From contig WPIO01000041.1 in NCBI GenBank assembly GCA_009760855.2, positions 1,576,501-1,640,500 on the forward strand: DNA of 64,000 bases. Direction: 5' to 3'. Source of the DNA: Cristatella mucedo (lineage: Eukaryota; Bryozoa; Phylactolaemata; Cristatellidae). The position numbers and the translations under genes were made by a program. Every line of letters begins with the position of its first letter. Within the stretch, counting starts at the first letter, position 1. Positions 22,461 to 35,232 of the stretch are shown here, piece after piece. Below the pieces are notes generated by a model. It saw only the letters and a list, made by a program, of their open reading frames with translations. It was not told where the DNA came from and ran no database searches.

Positions 22461-22678
22461 TAGCACGCAGCATTGGCTGAATATAAGGCTGGTCGAGGTA
22501 GTTGCACGGTAGTGGACAAGCTACGCGTAGTTGTAACTGCTTGTTGGCTTCTGAGTGCTCTTTGCCCAATGGGAGCTGGGGTCGGTATGGCCGGTAGGGG
22601 AGTTCGTCGTTGTCTGGTTCGCAGCGAGGAGGACACCAATCATTCTTAGCGAATATAGTGCTTGATAGTCCATATGCT

Positions 22679-23073
<395 letters not shown>

Positions 23074-23074
23074 G

Positions 23075-23719
23075 ATACCTCTCGGCCCACGCTAAAACTA
23101 CTCGCTAGGGATCTCTACAGCCTGCGTCTGATCGCCACCCCATCGCAGTCACCTCCATCACCACGACCCCCAGAATGCTCAGCGGACGCACAGCGCGGTA
23201 TGGGGGTGGTTTTGGATTTTTTCTCTTTGGTTTTGCGCCCTGGATAGTTCTGACGCAGGCCGCGATGGACGACTAAATTTAAGACGCCCTCCCTCCCTCC
23301 GTTCGTCCGCCCTCATCCCGCGAGCTACAGCCGTCGGCTGGCCGCTCGTTCAATCGCAGCTCGTCAGCGCTGAGAGGCCTTCTGCCGGTGATTCACGAAT
23401 GCGCGCGGCGCCGCGCACGATATTAGCGCCTCCTCCTCCTCCTCCTCCTCTTCCTACATTTTGACCCCAGCTCGTCGGCAATAAATTAAAAATAGACCGC
23501 CGCGTGCCTATCTGCTGACGGTGGCGCGCCTGCTTTTGAGGCGGCAAGCGTCCGACGGAGGCCGCGGAGCAGCAAAAAAAAAGGAACGAGGCGTCGACTG
23601 TTAGCCGACAGACACTCTGACCGAGCCGCGCGCGCGCGAGCGAGCGAACGCAGCGCCTTCCCGAGCTCCTCGGGCGCATCTAGCGCGGCCGCCGCTCGGG
23701 AGCGCTGGGTCCGGAATTA

Positions 23720-23755
<36 letters not shown>

Positions 23756-24087
23756 CGCTAAGTGGAAGCCGCAATGTTGCTCGCCGGTGCCAGATTGTCT
23801 CAGCCTCGCTCGCTCTGCGGGCGGTCGCTTAGCGGCCGGCCCTTTAGCGGCTCCGTTCGGCCGACGCCTCGAGACGCTCGCGAGGCGGCAGCTCGGGCGG
23901 CGCGCGACACTCGAACGTCGACCAACGATGTCGCCGCGCGCCGCGCCCGATTTGCACATTTATCCGATCGGTCAGATCGCGGCGGGTCAGCTGGCGATCG
24001 CCTCGCGAGTTCGCGAGCGAGCGGGCGCCCCCTATTCAGTCGCAGCACCCTACAGCCCTGACGAAAGGGCTGAATGTGAAGCCACTC
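23075..24087. other. CpG-rich island-like region
   Basis: High GC with dense CpG, a (CCT)n run near 23,428-23,450, a (CCG)n run at 23,720-23,756 and a cgcgcgcgcgag cluster at 23,626-23,640. Open frames on both strands have no family motif. It could be a promoter island, but no exon is recognised. Confidence 0.4.
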
Positions 24088-24206
24088 ATGCAATGCTATG
24101 TATCTCCGTCTGTATCTCCACAAAGCAACGATGACTATGTGTGCGTGTTGCGTGTTTCTATGACGCACTCAGACGCATTAACGGCTGTCGGTACGCGGTT
24201 CTTCAG
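24088..24206 (-). mobile_element. LINE family B, 3' tail
   Basis: Antisense 'atgtatctccgtctgtatct', 'ccacaaagcaacgatgacta' and 'gtcggtacgcggttcttcag'. Tail only. Confidence 0.65.
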
Positions 24207-25744
24207 TCGCTAACGAACTCTTAATTCGGTGTCGTCGTCTGCGAAACCCAAGAGCCAGTGGGCGTTTTCTCACCGCCTGTATTCATTTTTGTTGGCTGTA
24301 CGCCCTCCGCTATGCAGTAGTTGCGGCAGTTGCGCCCTCTAGCTCGTAAGGCGCGTGGCCAGTGAGGTGCAGAAACGCATGACGGTCGCAGCGAGGCGCA
24401 GGTCTCGTGCGCGCGTTCGCGCGTCTGCCCGTCGCTTCCTGGAAGCTTGGGGGCAATCTACAGTAAGTGGCTCCTGACGCGGACTGGTTTAAAACGCTTC
24501 GATTGGCAAGCTGCCAAAGGACCAGCTATACAGTTGACCGATAGGGGCTCCTAAGGACGACGCTCTTCCCGTCAGAACGAGGCTCTTAGCCTGGGCCCTC
24601 GTCGTCCTGGAGCGAGTGCCGGCTAGACGCGAGCCGTCGCGGTGCTAGAGGAAGGTGGCAGCGGCTGCAGCGAGGAGAGGCTGCAGGTCTGGCACCGCAG
24701 GTCACCCACCGCGAGCAGCAGGCCCGAGCTAGCTGCTGCTGGCATGCTGGCTGCTGCTGCTGCATGCTGGCATGCTGGCATGCTGGCATGCTAGCTGCTG
24801 CTGGCAATATGCAGCTCTGAGGCTTGAGGCGGATTTTTCAAGCTTGGCCTCATTCGTAGACGCCTTTGCCCCGAGCGGCCGCCGTTAGCCGGCGGCCGCG
24901 CCATTCCGCCGACTTCGTTGCGGCAGCTGAACGTTGCTGCTGCGGGCGCACGACGAACGCCGCCGCAGCCAGCCAGGTTCTCAAGCAAAAAGTAGGGCGA
25001 TAGAAATTCACGAGTAAGCTGAGCCCACGGTAGCAGCAGCTACGAATTTTTCTGCTTAATGGCCTCGTTGCCTTAGCGATGGATGGACCGCAATGACGAT
25101 TGAACGTCGCGTTGCGGCAGTGCTGGCAAATGGGCCATTTTTCTCTCGCGGCAAAAGGTATCGAAGGACGTCGATGCAGCAGTAGCCCGAGGGAAAAACC
25201 TGAATGCTGAATGTGCACGTTTGCCATCAAGAATGGTATGCTAAGCGGTTCGCTATGCTATCGCTACAGTCGTCTTCGAACGGCGCACGCGGAGTCGGCT
25301 CGTAATGGTCGTACTTCGCCGCACTTCGAGGCGCAAGTTCTTGCGGTATTTTTGAAAGGCCCCGAGGCCTAGCATTCGTTGCTTGCTTTGCGTTTCGTGT
25401 ATCGGACCCAGCAGTGCTTCCTGCTGCAGTTCGCTGCTGCGCGTCGATGCAGATCGCACTGCAACTAACGGCGCCTGGGCGGGCGGCGGCCACTGTTCAG
25501 TCAGTTCCGACAGCGAGCTGTGCCAATGAGAGTCCGCGCCGCCGGAAGGTCCCGAGATGCTCTCGACTAGAGCGAGGCGAGCGCTTCCACGTGTCCTAGC
25601 TGCTGCTGCTGGTCGGGTGGCCATTGCTGCTCTTTCCGAAACTTTTATTTTCACCTGGCAATCTTCTTCGAAGCGAAGATTCGTTCGAAACGCTCGCTTT
25701 CTTTCTTTTCCCACGTCTCCAGCTGAGCAATGGCACTCATTCCG
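24207..25744. other. Unannotated interval
   Basis: GC-rich unique sequence with a GCATGCTG 8-bp repeat cluster at 24,720-24,805. No gene recognised. Confidence 0.4.
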
Positions 25745-25838
25745 GTAGCAACTGTAAAGTGCCTAGACAACTATTGAGTTTTCTGAGGGCGCTATATCAG
25801 ATGTATTATTACTATTATTACTATTATTATTATTACTA
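25745..25838 (+). mobile_element. L2 tail-only insertion
   Basis: 'gcaactgtaaagtgcctaga' hairpin then an (ATT)n with ACT interruptions. Confidence 0.85.
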
Positions 25839-26207
25839 AACCAGATATAGGAGATCGATCCAAATCTACCAAGATTGATCAAGACCGATCCAGATTTATC
25901 TAGGTCTATCCAGGTCGAGGCAAGCACGCCGAGTTTTGTCACATAAATTGACCTCTTAATATTTGCATTGTCGCAATAATCTTAATCCATCACAAGGCTC
26001 CTTCGATGTTTCCCTTTAATCATCTTAGTGCATTATTACAAAGAGCAGACATTTTGTAAGTACAGGAACGTAGCGTAGACAGTTAAGTAAAGAAGTTGGC
26101 GCTGCGCGCCGTGTGTACGGTGAGACGACGAAGCTTTGACAGGAAGTTTGTCCCTAGTATTAAGGTTTGCTTGCTCGTGGCTGGAGCATTTAGGCCCGGC
26201 AGCTTAA

Positions 26208-27748
26208 TATAATAATAATAATAATATTGCACTTGATAAAGCGCCCTCAGAGAACTTAATCTCTTTCTAGGCGCTTTACATTTGCTGCAAAGTGATACGC
26301 AATAGAATAGTAAGTAAAATCATGCTTGAAAAACAAACAAAATGAATAACATGGTTAGGGGTTACATGCACTGGGTCAGCATGCAAATGTGGTTAGTGGC
26401 AGCATGAACAGTGTCAGCACGCATAAGCACATCGAGGACGAATCACAAGGACCCACTAAATGCTGTCCTAAATAGGAATGTTTTTAAGTTTCTTTTAAAT
26501 GTGGTCAGGTCAGGGGATGTTCTGATGCAGGTCGGGAGGGAGTTCCAGGCTGTGGGAGCATACGAGCTAAATGCACGGTCTCCAAAGGATTTAAGGTTTG
26601 TACGAGGTATTTCTAGACTGTTGGATTCCGAAAAAGCGAGTGGTACGATGCTTTGCCTGATGGGGTAGTATCTCTGAAAGATAGGCTGGAGCCATAGAAT
26701 GAAGAGACCTAAAAGTGAGCGACAAAACCTTGAAGTCAATCCGTTTGCTTGACTGGTAACCAGTGCAGGTCGGCGAGAAGTGGAGTAATGTGGCAACTGC
26801 GACGCTCACGGCAGACAAGCCTAGCTGCAGAGTTTTGCACCAACTGCAATCGCCTGATCGCACATGCTGGTAGGCCAGTAAGCAGTGAGTTGCAGAAGTC
26901 GAGACGAGATGTCACGAATGCATGGACCAACTTGGACGTGGTATCCTTATCTAAACAAGCCCTAATTTTAGCAATGTTATGAAGCTGAAAATAGGCTGAT
27001 TTGACTGTGGAGCTGATGTGGTCGTCTAACGAGAGGTCGCTTTGGAATATGACACCTAGATTTCGAGCTGATGCAACTGGAGATATGCTGGCAGAGCCAA
27101 TTTTGAAAGTCAGCCTTTCCAATTTCTGAATAACACTAGGTTTGCCCATAACTAGTAAGTTAGTTTTATCATCGTTTAGTTTTAGAAAATTTGCTGCCAT
27201 CCATGATCGGATGTCATCAATGCATGCAGCAAGTGAGTTGAGAGAATTTGAGGTGCTCGAAGGCTGGGAGGGATCAAAGCAAAGGTACAACTGAGTGTCA
27301 TCCGCATAGAAGTGAAAGCCTAGATTGTGCTTGGCAATCACATCAGCGAGAGGGAGAGTATAGACGGTGAAAAGGACCGGACCTAGCACAGAGCCCTGAG
27401 GTACTCCATATTTTAGAGGTACTTCAGATGATCTTTGTCCATTCACATCAACACTCTGGAGTCTCCCACTGAGATAGGACCTGAACCACTGCAGAGCAGT
27501 GCCAGTGATGCCCAGGCGAGATGAGAGGCGCTCTAGAAGTACTTTGTGATCGATGGTATCAAAAGCTGCCGAAAGATCGAGCAAAACAAGAAGAGACACT
27601 CTACCCATGTCTGCATTCCTAAGTAGGTCGTTGTATACCCGAAGCAATGCTGACTCTGTGGAGTGATTAGCTCTAAAGCCAGACTGGAACTTACTAGCAA
27701 GGTGTGAGGTTTCGATATACGAGTTCAGCTGGTCTGCCGCGACCCGTA
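26208..27748 (-). mobile_element. L2 LINE, 1.5 kb, 5'-truncated
   Basis: Minus strand: it carries the RT from just before motif A through the C-terminus, the 3' UTR, hairpin and (ATT)n. The 5' truncation falls after 'ctgccgcgacccg' at 27,748. It is highly similar to the 35.3 kb copy over the shared part, so fairly young. Confidence 0.95.
26443..27647 (-). pseudogene. L2 reverse transcriptase, C-terminal part with two frameshifts
   Basis: The minus-strand frame 26,736-27,647 contains RT motif A (SAAFDTIDH), motif B (GVPQGSVLGP) and motif C (FYADD), then thumb and C-terminal sequence up to LHWLPVKQ. An extra T in 'ccgtttgc' (about 26,742) shifts the frame into 26,591-26,863. An extra A in 'ccgaaaaagcg' (about 26,633) shifts it into 26,443-26,796, which ends in the normal family terminus FRTAFSGSL. 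The protein is an endonuclease/RT polyprotein that copies its own RNA at a nicked target. This copy lacks the endonuclease and the RT N-terminus and cannot be active. Confidence 0.93.
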
Positions 27749-28200
27749 GGCGATTAATAGAGCTTGGAGACTCATAACTTATGAGTTACGAGTTGACATC
27801 GATTATGCTGAAAATGTATTTAAAATTGAACAATAACCGTCTGATGCCGAATCGAACCGATGCTCGTCCAGACATCTCCTGCGGCTGCAATTGAATTGAA
27901 CCTGTCCCATGCACTTGAAGCAACGACCTCTTTGCCGAGGACCGTGCACTGTCCACGGTAAAGTCAGCAGACGCAACGCTTAAGCATCGCCGACGACGAG
28001 CAATTGCATAAATAAGTAGGGAGGGATAGGCCAGTAATGGACGCGGAGGCACGCAGCGCTCGTCAAGCGAAGATCCAATATCGCGAGATAATAGAATGCG
28101 CGTTTTGCCCTAGCGAGTAATTGACATGGCTAGCAAGGCCAGTTGCATTCCTCATGTCTTTACGATTTCAGGTAGCAGAATAATAATAATATTAATTAAA
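27749..28200. other. Unannotated interval
   Basis: No recognisable gene. It ends in a short AAT run at 28,180-28,192. Confidence 0.4.
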
Positions 28201-28314
28201 ATTTTTGATTTCGGTTTGGTACATTTGGCTGCATACGTCATCAAACGTCCTGGAGCTTTATTTTCCGTAATTGTGGACATATAGAACCAATTGTATCAAA
28301 CCGAAATAAAAAAT
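28201..28314. mobile_element. MITE-like element with 28-bp terminal inverted repeats
   Basis: 28,201-28,228 (starting atttttgatttcggtttggt) is inversely repeated at 28,287-28,314 with three mismatches in 28. The element is 114 bp. The hexamer attaaa lies directly outside both ends (28,195-28,200 and 28,315-28,320), a plausible target-site duplication, although AT-richness weakens that. The interior has no coding capacity, as expected of a non-autonomous DNA transposon. The superfamily is not identified. Confidence 0.7.
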
Positions 28315-28320
28315 ATTAAA

Positions 28321-29020
28321 AACTAGGGTAACAAAGCACAAAAAGCTGAACAAAAGCTGCACAAAAGCTGAACGCACACTTCAAATTTCACTCCAATACG
28401 TGAAATATTAGTTGAGTTATTTAATTTACAAGGCACTGACCAACCCTGGAAATGAAGCTGTATACAAGTCACAAACATGCACTTCAACAAGCTTCAAGCA
28501 TCTATAGCGATCTACCAAGGTTCAACAAGTTGGGATACGAGTCGCATATGATGCAGAGATTGGTAAACCTTTTATTTGTAGATTTGTTGCTTCCGATTTA
28601 CATCCGGGTTAGGCGTGGTTTGCATAAGGATTTTTTCCTTTCATGCGAAGTCGTCAAAACTTCCGATCCCAGTTCTAACATATCTGCCTTTCGAAAGGTA
28701 CCATAAACGCATTCAATTGTCGGACACATGTTATAGGTATTTTCTTGACTTTCCCCCTTAAACGAGCTGCATGCTGGGATAGCGTGAACGCTATCGACGC
28801 TCGAAAGCTCCCAGTTCAGGGCGAGTACAGGAGAGAGTACGGGAAGCTGCTCCCTTGTATGTACGAAATCGAACGAGCTGGGTAGCCATACTGCACCAAT
28901 CAGCACGCCACCCTGTCTCGTCTGCCTTCGGGTAAGCATTTTCGCTGCCTTCTACTGGAGCTTTATGAAACGTTGGAATGCTATATCGGCCAGAATGTAT
29001 GGCTCCGGGTGGTTATTGGC
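28321..29020. other. Unannotated interval
   Basis: AT-richer unique sequence with no recognisable gene or repeat. Confidence 0.4.
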
Positions 29021-29023
29021 GGT

Positions 29024-29190
29024 TTAGGGTCCTGGGTCTCAGCCCAGTAGTAAGGTGCTCGCTGTTCAGGACCCCGGTAGTGAGCTCGAGTCCTGCAGCG
29101 GTAGCTTCTTAATTGATCGAGAGCTGAGGCGATAGCCGCGAAGGCTTTTCTGCCGCTGTATAAACGAGTTCGTTGAATCCGCTTGCATTT
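29024..29190 (+). mobile_element. SINE with S2-like head and S1-like tail
   Basis: The head 'cagcccagtagtaaggtgct' resembles S2 and the 5.4 kb element. The B box is 'gagctcgagtcctgc' at about 29,088-29,103. The tail 'gcgatagccgcgaaggcttt' with 'ctgccgctgtataaac' is S1-type. Confidence 0.7.
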
Positions 29191-30789
29191 CCCCGTGAGT
29201 TTCGTGACTTTCTGGAACCGATCATATCGCATGTAATAACTCTAGAGCTGTGGTTTGGATTTCAAAATGAGTGGTATGCCATGGCTGTTTCGGTACACTT
29301 GTGCCTCTCTGCGGCCATGAAATGAACCGGTCTACGTTTAAGATGTGGACTCGTTATAATAACGTACGGGTGCACCTTAATAATGCGGCCGGGCTGTGAC
29401 TGTGAGCGTCGGCGTACCTGTGAGCGTCGAGGCAGCATCAACGACGACTCGCTGTACCCACGTTTCGAGGTGCCATCTTCGTCGGTATTTGTCGCATGTC
29501 AGCATGGATCAGCACAGTTACGAGCGCTGTGCTTATGGGCTAAGGACTTTACGGCAGCAGTAGCAGATAAAGCACGTACGCAGCACGATTGATTTGATTT
29601 TAATAGATTTCCCGATCGACGCTTAGCCGCTACAGAGAACGACTGTGATCTTTCTGAGAACAGCGCGCCGCAGCCGGTAAGCATTGAAAGCCCGCATCCG
29701 GTGGTGATTCGCCTGTTTGTTGCGAGGCAGCTTCAGCATAGCGGCAGGCGGCCATGAGCTCATAGAAAAATGCCGGAAGCTGAGCTGGCAGGAAGCGGCC
29801 GGCTGCCAGTGACGTGCTCCAAGGGTGCGGGTGCACTGATTGACTGCACCCTTTCTGCCCGCTCTTACCCTTCCGCCTCCCAAGCTACTAATCGCTGTCA
29901 ATGCGGCTGCTTGCGGAAACCCGACAAGTCAGTTTGCCAACTCAGCAACGCAGCTGCGGCTGAGAATACCTGCAACTGCGCGATCCGTCCCTCCAGCGAA
30001 GACTCGAGGGAAGCGCTGACGCGCTCGACGCTTCCGGGCAAGCGGTGAGCTTTGACGAGGCACAAAGTGAATGCAACGCTTTCTGGGTAAGCTACAGTAT
30101 AGCACGGCGACAAATGCCATCTCAAACACTACAGGGTAGATTGTCAAAGTACCAGCTAGCCCGTACACCGATGGCGCACACTCGCGAGAGCTTAGCCTTT
30201 ACTGGCACTTGCTGTCCAAGAGAAGACGGTGCTTAGATAGGGTCTTGATTGGGAGAGTGCGAAGTCTGCTCGGTGCGAAGTTGGTGCGCAGCCCCACTCA
30301 ATTCTGACATCGAAACCGCGAGCAGATCGATTTCAATACAGCCCACAAGCGGCCTGCTGGATGACCGATCACTTCCCCGCAAAAGGACATCTTGACATCC
30401 GACATTTGCACATAAGGAGACAATCACTTTATAAGAGAAATAGTATTAATAAGAGTATATAGGGGCAAGAGAGCATATCCGGTTAAGAGAGTAGATCAGG
30501 GCTGGAATGGTGTAGGTCAAATCGGGCTAGCTGAATGATCTACGGTTGCGATTGCCATTAATAAAAAGTCAGCGTTATATTTAGAATTGATTTCGGGACA
30601 AAACGAGGTCGTACGCTGGGAAGAGCGAAACCATGTGAATTTGAAATATGTCTCTGAATTCAAATAAAAGACCGAGTCCTGTTTTTTGTCAGGTAACCAG
30701 AAATTACTTCTTAAATAAAGCTCTGAAGACATCGGTGAGTAGTCTGGCAGTGACTAAATCTAAGAAATACTGTTAAATACGACACGTCA
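29191..30789. other. Unannotated interval
   Basis: Unique-looking sequence. Several short open frames on both strands near 29,620-30,240 have no recognisable domain. Confidence 0.4.
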
Positions 30790-31022
30790 ACGGATATAAG
30801 AAAATAATTAACACGTGCGAGCACGTCAAGTGTGTGCTAGGCTCCGGGATGACAGGTCTAGGATGACCGATCAACCGTGTTATTCTTGTTTTGTTTTACC
30901 AAGGATGATATCAATCACCGTTAATCGTGTTTTCTATGCAGCAAATATAAAGCGCCTAGAAAGAGATGGAGCTCTCTGAGGGAGCTTTATCAAGTATATT
31001 ATTATTATTATTATTATTATTA
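30790..31022 (+). mobile_element. L2 LINE, 3' UTR and tail
   Basis: A worn 3' UTR ('gtgcgagcacgtcaagtgtg', 'accgtgttattcttg'), then 'tgcagcaaatataaagcgcc', the hairpin and (ATT)n to 31,022. Confidence 0.85.
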
Positions 31023-32324
31023 TCTGGTGGTTGGTCAAGATACAGTTGCATGTGACGTCAGAGCCCTGAGTTGACTGACTTCAAGAGGTTGAAGAAAGAT
31101 TCCATCTGTTGAGATACTTTCCAAATGCTGTCGTTAGTTCAGCCTCGCATACGTTGTCACGACCTGCACGTTCCCGGGTACTAGCCCCGGCGTAAGATGC
31201 AGGCGCTTCTACTACTTCTACGTAAGATGCTGGCGAAGAAAGCGCACGAAAAAAGGTCCCAGAAAGTTCCCGATTCTTTCTCATCCGCGCCGAAGAAAAG
31301 CCCTCGCAGGTCCCGACGACGACGCAACGTGTCGGCAAATGCGGCTGCCAGCTCGACAGCGCTTGCATTTCTCGCGTTTACAATGACTCCTAGCGGCTAC
31401 TAATTGCAGTTGCAGTTTTGCGTTGGCAAGCCGCTCGCACGCTTCGGCAAGCAGGAGGCAACTGTTGAATTAGGGGGGTGATCATATAAATGATATTTGC
31501 GGCTGAGCTAACGGCGAGCGTGTAGGGCAGCATCAGCAGCAGCAGCAGCAACAGCGGCAGCAACAGCGGCGGCAACGGCAGCGGCAGCAGCAGCTTTTTC
31601 GCACTTCGTCGTCCCGTTCATCGGAAGAAGAAGGATGCATTTTCCTAAGGATTTTTTTTAGGAAACGCATTTCTCAAGCGCCGTGATTTGAGCGCCGGCC
31701 CGCGACGCAGTCCGACCCAGTGTCGCAACTCCACTAGACTGTCTGTCTGTGCGCACACACTCTCTCTATTTTTTTTTTTTTTTACCTCTAACTCAGCGTC
31801 CACCTCTAGGGCTGAACCTGCTGACCTCGAAGTCTCTCGAAATTCGTCTGCTGCCGGCCGATGAGCAGCAGCAGCGCGAACGTGAATCGTTTTTTGTCGG
31901 GCGATCGAAGTGGCCGCCGTCGCTGGCCCAGCTGGCCAGGGGTCTCTGGTTGCCAGCTTTAGTGCCGCGAAAAGAGAAGCGGACGAGCGGACTTTAGCCC
32001 CGCACTTTATTTAAAATGCGAGTCGCGACGATGCAAAGTCAGCGTAACGTAAAGCTGGCTGGATGCGGTGGAGTAGCTAATAGAGTGTAATTATAGACGT
32101 AGGCTATATTATAGATACATTATATATAAGGAGCCTTCGGAGGCTAGCTCTAGAGAGCCCTTTGGTCGACCTATAAGCGCGACGAGCTCGATGGATTTCA
32201 ACTTCCGGAAATGTACCGACATATTTGATTAGTTGTAGCGTGCACGTTCTGGTAAATCCCCCGCGTTTTCTTTAGTGGACCGTCGTTAAGTTGATGAGCG
32301 AATGCTCTCAAGCCAAGAGCTGAT
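31023..32324. other. Unannotated interval with a CAG/CGG-type run
   Basis: An imperfect cagcag/cggcag array lies at 31,527-31,592 and a T14 run near 31,769. No gene recognised. Confidence 0.4.
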
Positions 32325-33040
32325 AGTTGTGTCTAGTAATACCAATGTTATTGTTATTATTAATCCGACATCGGTCATATAAAGCTCTAAGAGAAGCAAA
32401 CCTCTATCTAGGCACTTTAAATATTCTGGAGAGGAAGCGCGTCCATTAACTAATTTTAGTATTCGCAATTGCAACAGTCAAAAGCATGAAAAAGACAGTT
32501 CACATGGACGTAGCAAATGCTTCGAGGGCAGATGAGTTTTTGGCTTCTTTTTGAATGTCATGCAGTAAGGTGATGCTGTAATGTCAGTGGTAGAGAGTTC
32601 AGAATGTCGAAGCATTTGGACTAGAAGGATGGCCTCTAAAGAAGCTAAAGCTCTTTAGAAGAACAGCTAAACGGCCGAGTCAGAGGAGAGGTTGCTATGA
32701 AGGGATGCCTCAGAAGTTAGCGTTTCTCTCGTACTGCATGTGCGCCGGAGCAATAGTAGTATGTAGGAGCCTAAACGTGAGCAACCAAACCTTGAGCTTT
32801 ACGTTACGCTGCTTGATTGGGAACCAGTGCTGGCAGGTTGCCGAGAGATGGTTAATGTTGCGGCTGCATAGATGCACAAATGGCGTCTGCAAAGTGGTTG
32901 CTGCACCGCTCGAAAAAGACCGGCCTCTCTGCAGAGTTTTGTACCGAGTGCGAGCATGTCTATGCACAGGAAGTAAGGCCTGCACGTGGTTAATTACAGA
33001 GGCATTGGCGATTACAAAGTCTCGTTTTGATGCCAAGTAA
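32325..33040 (-). mobile_element. Diverged L2-type LINE, 3' part
   Basis: The minus strand ends in a decayed hairpin ('agctctaagagaagcaaacc', 'ctatctaggcacttta') with a weak ATT tail. The frame 32,710-33,036 reads FPIKQRNVKLKVWLLTFRLL near its end, homologous to the LPVKQRIDFKVLSLTFRSL segment of L2. Divergence is much greater than between other copies, so this is an old subfamily. Confidence 0.75.
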
Positions 33041-34505
33041 AATAGTTCTCAACGGTTGCATCTAAAGTCAATTGAGACGGTACAAACTCTGTGGTCCGGC
33101 ATTTGTGGCATCCTTCGGATGGCACCCGCCGGCTCACCCTCAAGTGACGCGCCGGAACTGCTCCTCGAATCTCGCCTCTCCGATTGCAGGGATATTTGCT
33201 CCGAATTATCGCTCGTGGCTCCAATGTCCCAAAAATTCTACCACGTGCGAGCTCCGCACTTCTTTTCTTATGCCTGTGAATTCCGTGACCGCACCAAAAC
33301 GAGAGTGTGCAGCACGTGAATTTAGCAGTGCAGAGCAGGCTTATAGGCTAGAACGCAGGACCGGAAACAGAGCACATAGTTTGCACTGAATCGACAGCAT
33401 AAAAGAACGATAAACATGCTTGTTTTAAAGTGGCATAGCCAATCAAAACAATATTTTCTGAACCACCAGTCGAATTTATAACACGTCAGGTTGTCATTTC
33501 GGGCATTGAAGTTGAGCTCACGGCATGTCTCACCCATTGACTTCCGGGATTCGCCATTTTTTTATCACTCCCGGGGGGGGGGGTCACCACAGTATACCTC
33601 GTGATCTTCGCATTTCGATAGCAAGATCAATTATGCACACTTGATTATGGATGTAACTTTCAATACGTTCCCGATTGACTTTGCGTGTCTGTCATATATT
33701 CCAACACTTCATAATTGAATATAAAATAGCATTTTTTAATGGTTCAAGATGGCATATGCTCAGATGTGGCCGATAAGCACACCGCAAAGCCCACGGTGAA
33801 CTCGGTATTATCACGAGAAAATTGGTGCGCACAAATGCCTTCACCAGCCTGCTCCAATTTAAGTAGTTTACCTCGATGAAAGATTACAAATTAAACATAT
33901 TTACATTCGGTGATATCTTCGTTGTAGGAGAGCCAAAGTATTTGCACAAGTTGTGGGAGTGCATTTATCGTATCTTTGCATTTGCTTGTCCTATTATTAT
34001 TCGGTTTTATCGTTAATGTAAAATCATTAAGATACACTGCGAAGGCCAAATCCCACCTAATGGCCTATTTCCGAATGCTTTCGGCACCGATTGTTGGCCT
34101 TTTTGGAGCTCGACTGACGTTGTCTTAAGTCGCTTGGCTGATTGTCAAGAAAGAATGGCACCACTATTATAGTACAGGTTCATAAAATGTGGCACACTTT
34201 TCTGCTATTGCTTGGCTTTGAGAAATCATGTTAGCGCACCAAAGACCGCTGATAAGAGCTGGTCCCGATGAAACATTCGTTGACAAAAAACGTAGCGCTC
34301 ATTATTCCGCAAGCGGCCTTAGCGTTCCTGTTTAGCATTTGTCCACGTCCGCCATACAACGATCGGTGGTGTAATGTCCACCTACGGTAACTATCCGCTC
34401 ATCTCCCCCAGGCTGAATCTAGCCAACAATTAGCAGCAGATTCTCAGTCTTCTGTCGGTCGATAATACAAGCTGCAAATGCAAGCAGCAATGCAGGCAGG
34501 AGATT
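33041..34505. other. Unannotated interval
   Basis: From 33,560 onward it is AT-rich with no recognisable repeat or frame. A G10 run lies near 33,573-33,582. 34,435-34,461 and 34,538-34,560 share a worn 'ctcagtcttctgtcggtcg' direct repeat. Confidence 0.4.
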
Positions 34506-34508
34506 CTC

Positions 34509-34543
34509 AATAATAATAATAATTCACTTGATAAAGCGCCCTC
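34509..34543 (-). mobile_element. Ultra-short L2 tail insertion
   Basis: (AAT)n plus only 'tcacttgataaagcgccctc', the last half of the hairpin. This is the shortest recognisable insertion in the window, placed in the second copy of a local duplication. Confidence 0.75.
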
Positions 34544-34545
34544 AA

Positions 34546-35050
34546 TCTTGTGTCGGTCGTGCTCGCAGAGCTCAGTCCCTAAGCTCAGTGTTCGATTCAG
34601 CAGCGGTTCATTACGCCGGTCGCCCGAGCAACCGACCAATTCCCACAGGGAAACGGTTGTGCCCAGATCTCAGCCAGTTCAGCCGGTCTGAGTACGTCTT
34701 AGCTGATCTTAGTAGGTCTTAGCTGGTCTTGGTTGGCCTTAGCCGATTTTATAAGGTTCTTGGCTGGTCGCATTAGGTTCGGCTTTACCCGAAGGGCGCT
34801 CAACAAACGATCGCTAACAAAATGCCGCGCCAGCACAATAATGCGAAATGATGATGCAGCGGAAGTTAAAGTTTGGTCTGAATGGCTGCCTTTTACTATC
34901 TGTGGCCAACTGGCAAGAAGAAGACGAGTCCGAAAAAAGAAAAAAGTCGCTGTGTGGATTAATTCAGCCATTCATCTTGTGGTTCCCAGTTGGGCCGCCT
35001 GACTGTCAACCGTCCGTCGAGTTTAGGTCACTGGGTCGAGTATTTGAGGC
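34546..35050. other. Unannotated interval with degenerate TTAGCTGGTCT-like repeats
   Basis: 34,675-34,770 contains imperfect repeats of 'cttagctggtctt'. Otherwise I see nothing. Confidence 0.45.
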
Positions 35051-35232
35051 TACAGCCGTGATGGCACACTAAGTACGGCGGTTGCTCCTCATGACCTCGG
35101 TGCCGAGTTCGTGGGTTTGAATCCTGCAGTGGATGATGTTTTGTTGTCGCTGCAAGTGGTGGTGATAGCCCTTGAGGCTCTTCTGCCGATATTATGCAAA
35201 AGAGGCTCGTAAATAAGCTAGTACTTTTTTTA
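35051..35232 (+). mobile_element. SINE S1
   Basis: Head 'tggcacactaagtacggcgg', B box 'gtgggtttgaatcctgc', body 'gctgcaagtggtggtgatag', end 'ggctcttctgccg', T-rich tail. Confidence 0.88.

Noticed and set aside
34435-34560. 19-bp target-site duplication around an L2 tail
   Set aside because: The repeat does not sit at the element's ends. It is a local duplication into whose second copy the tail inserted.
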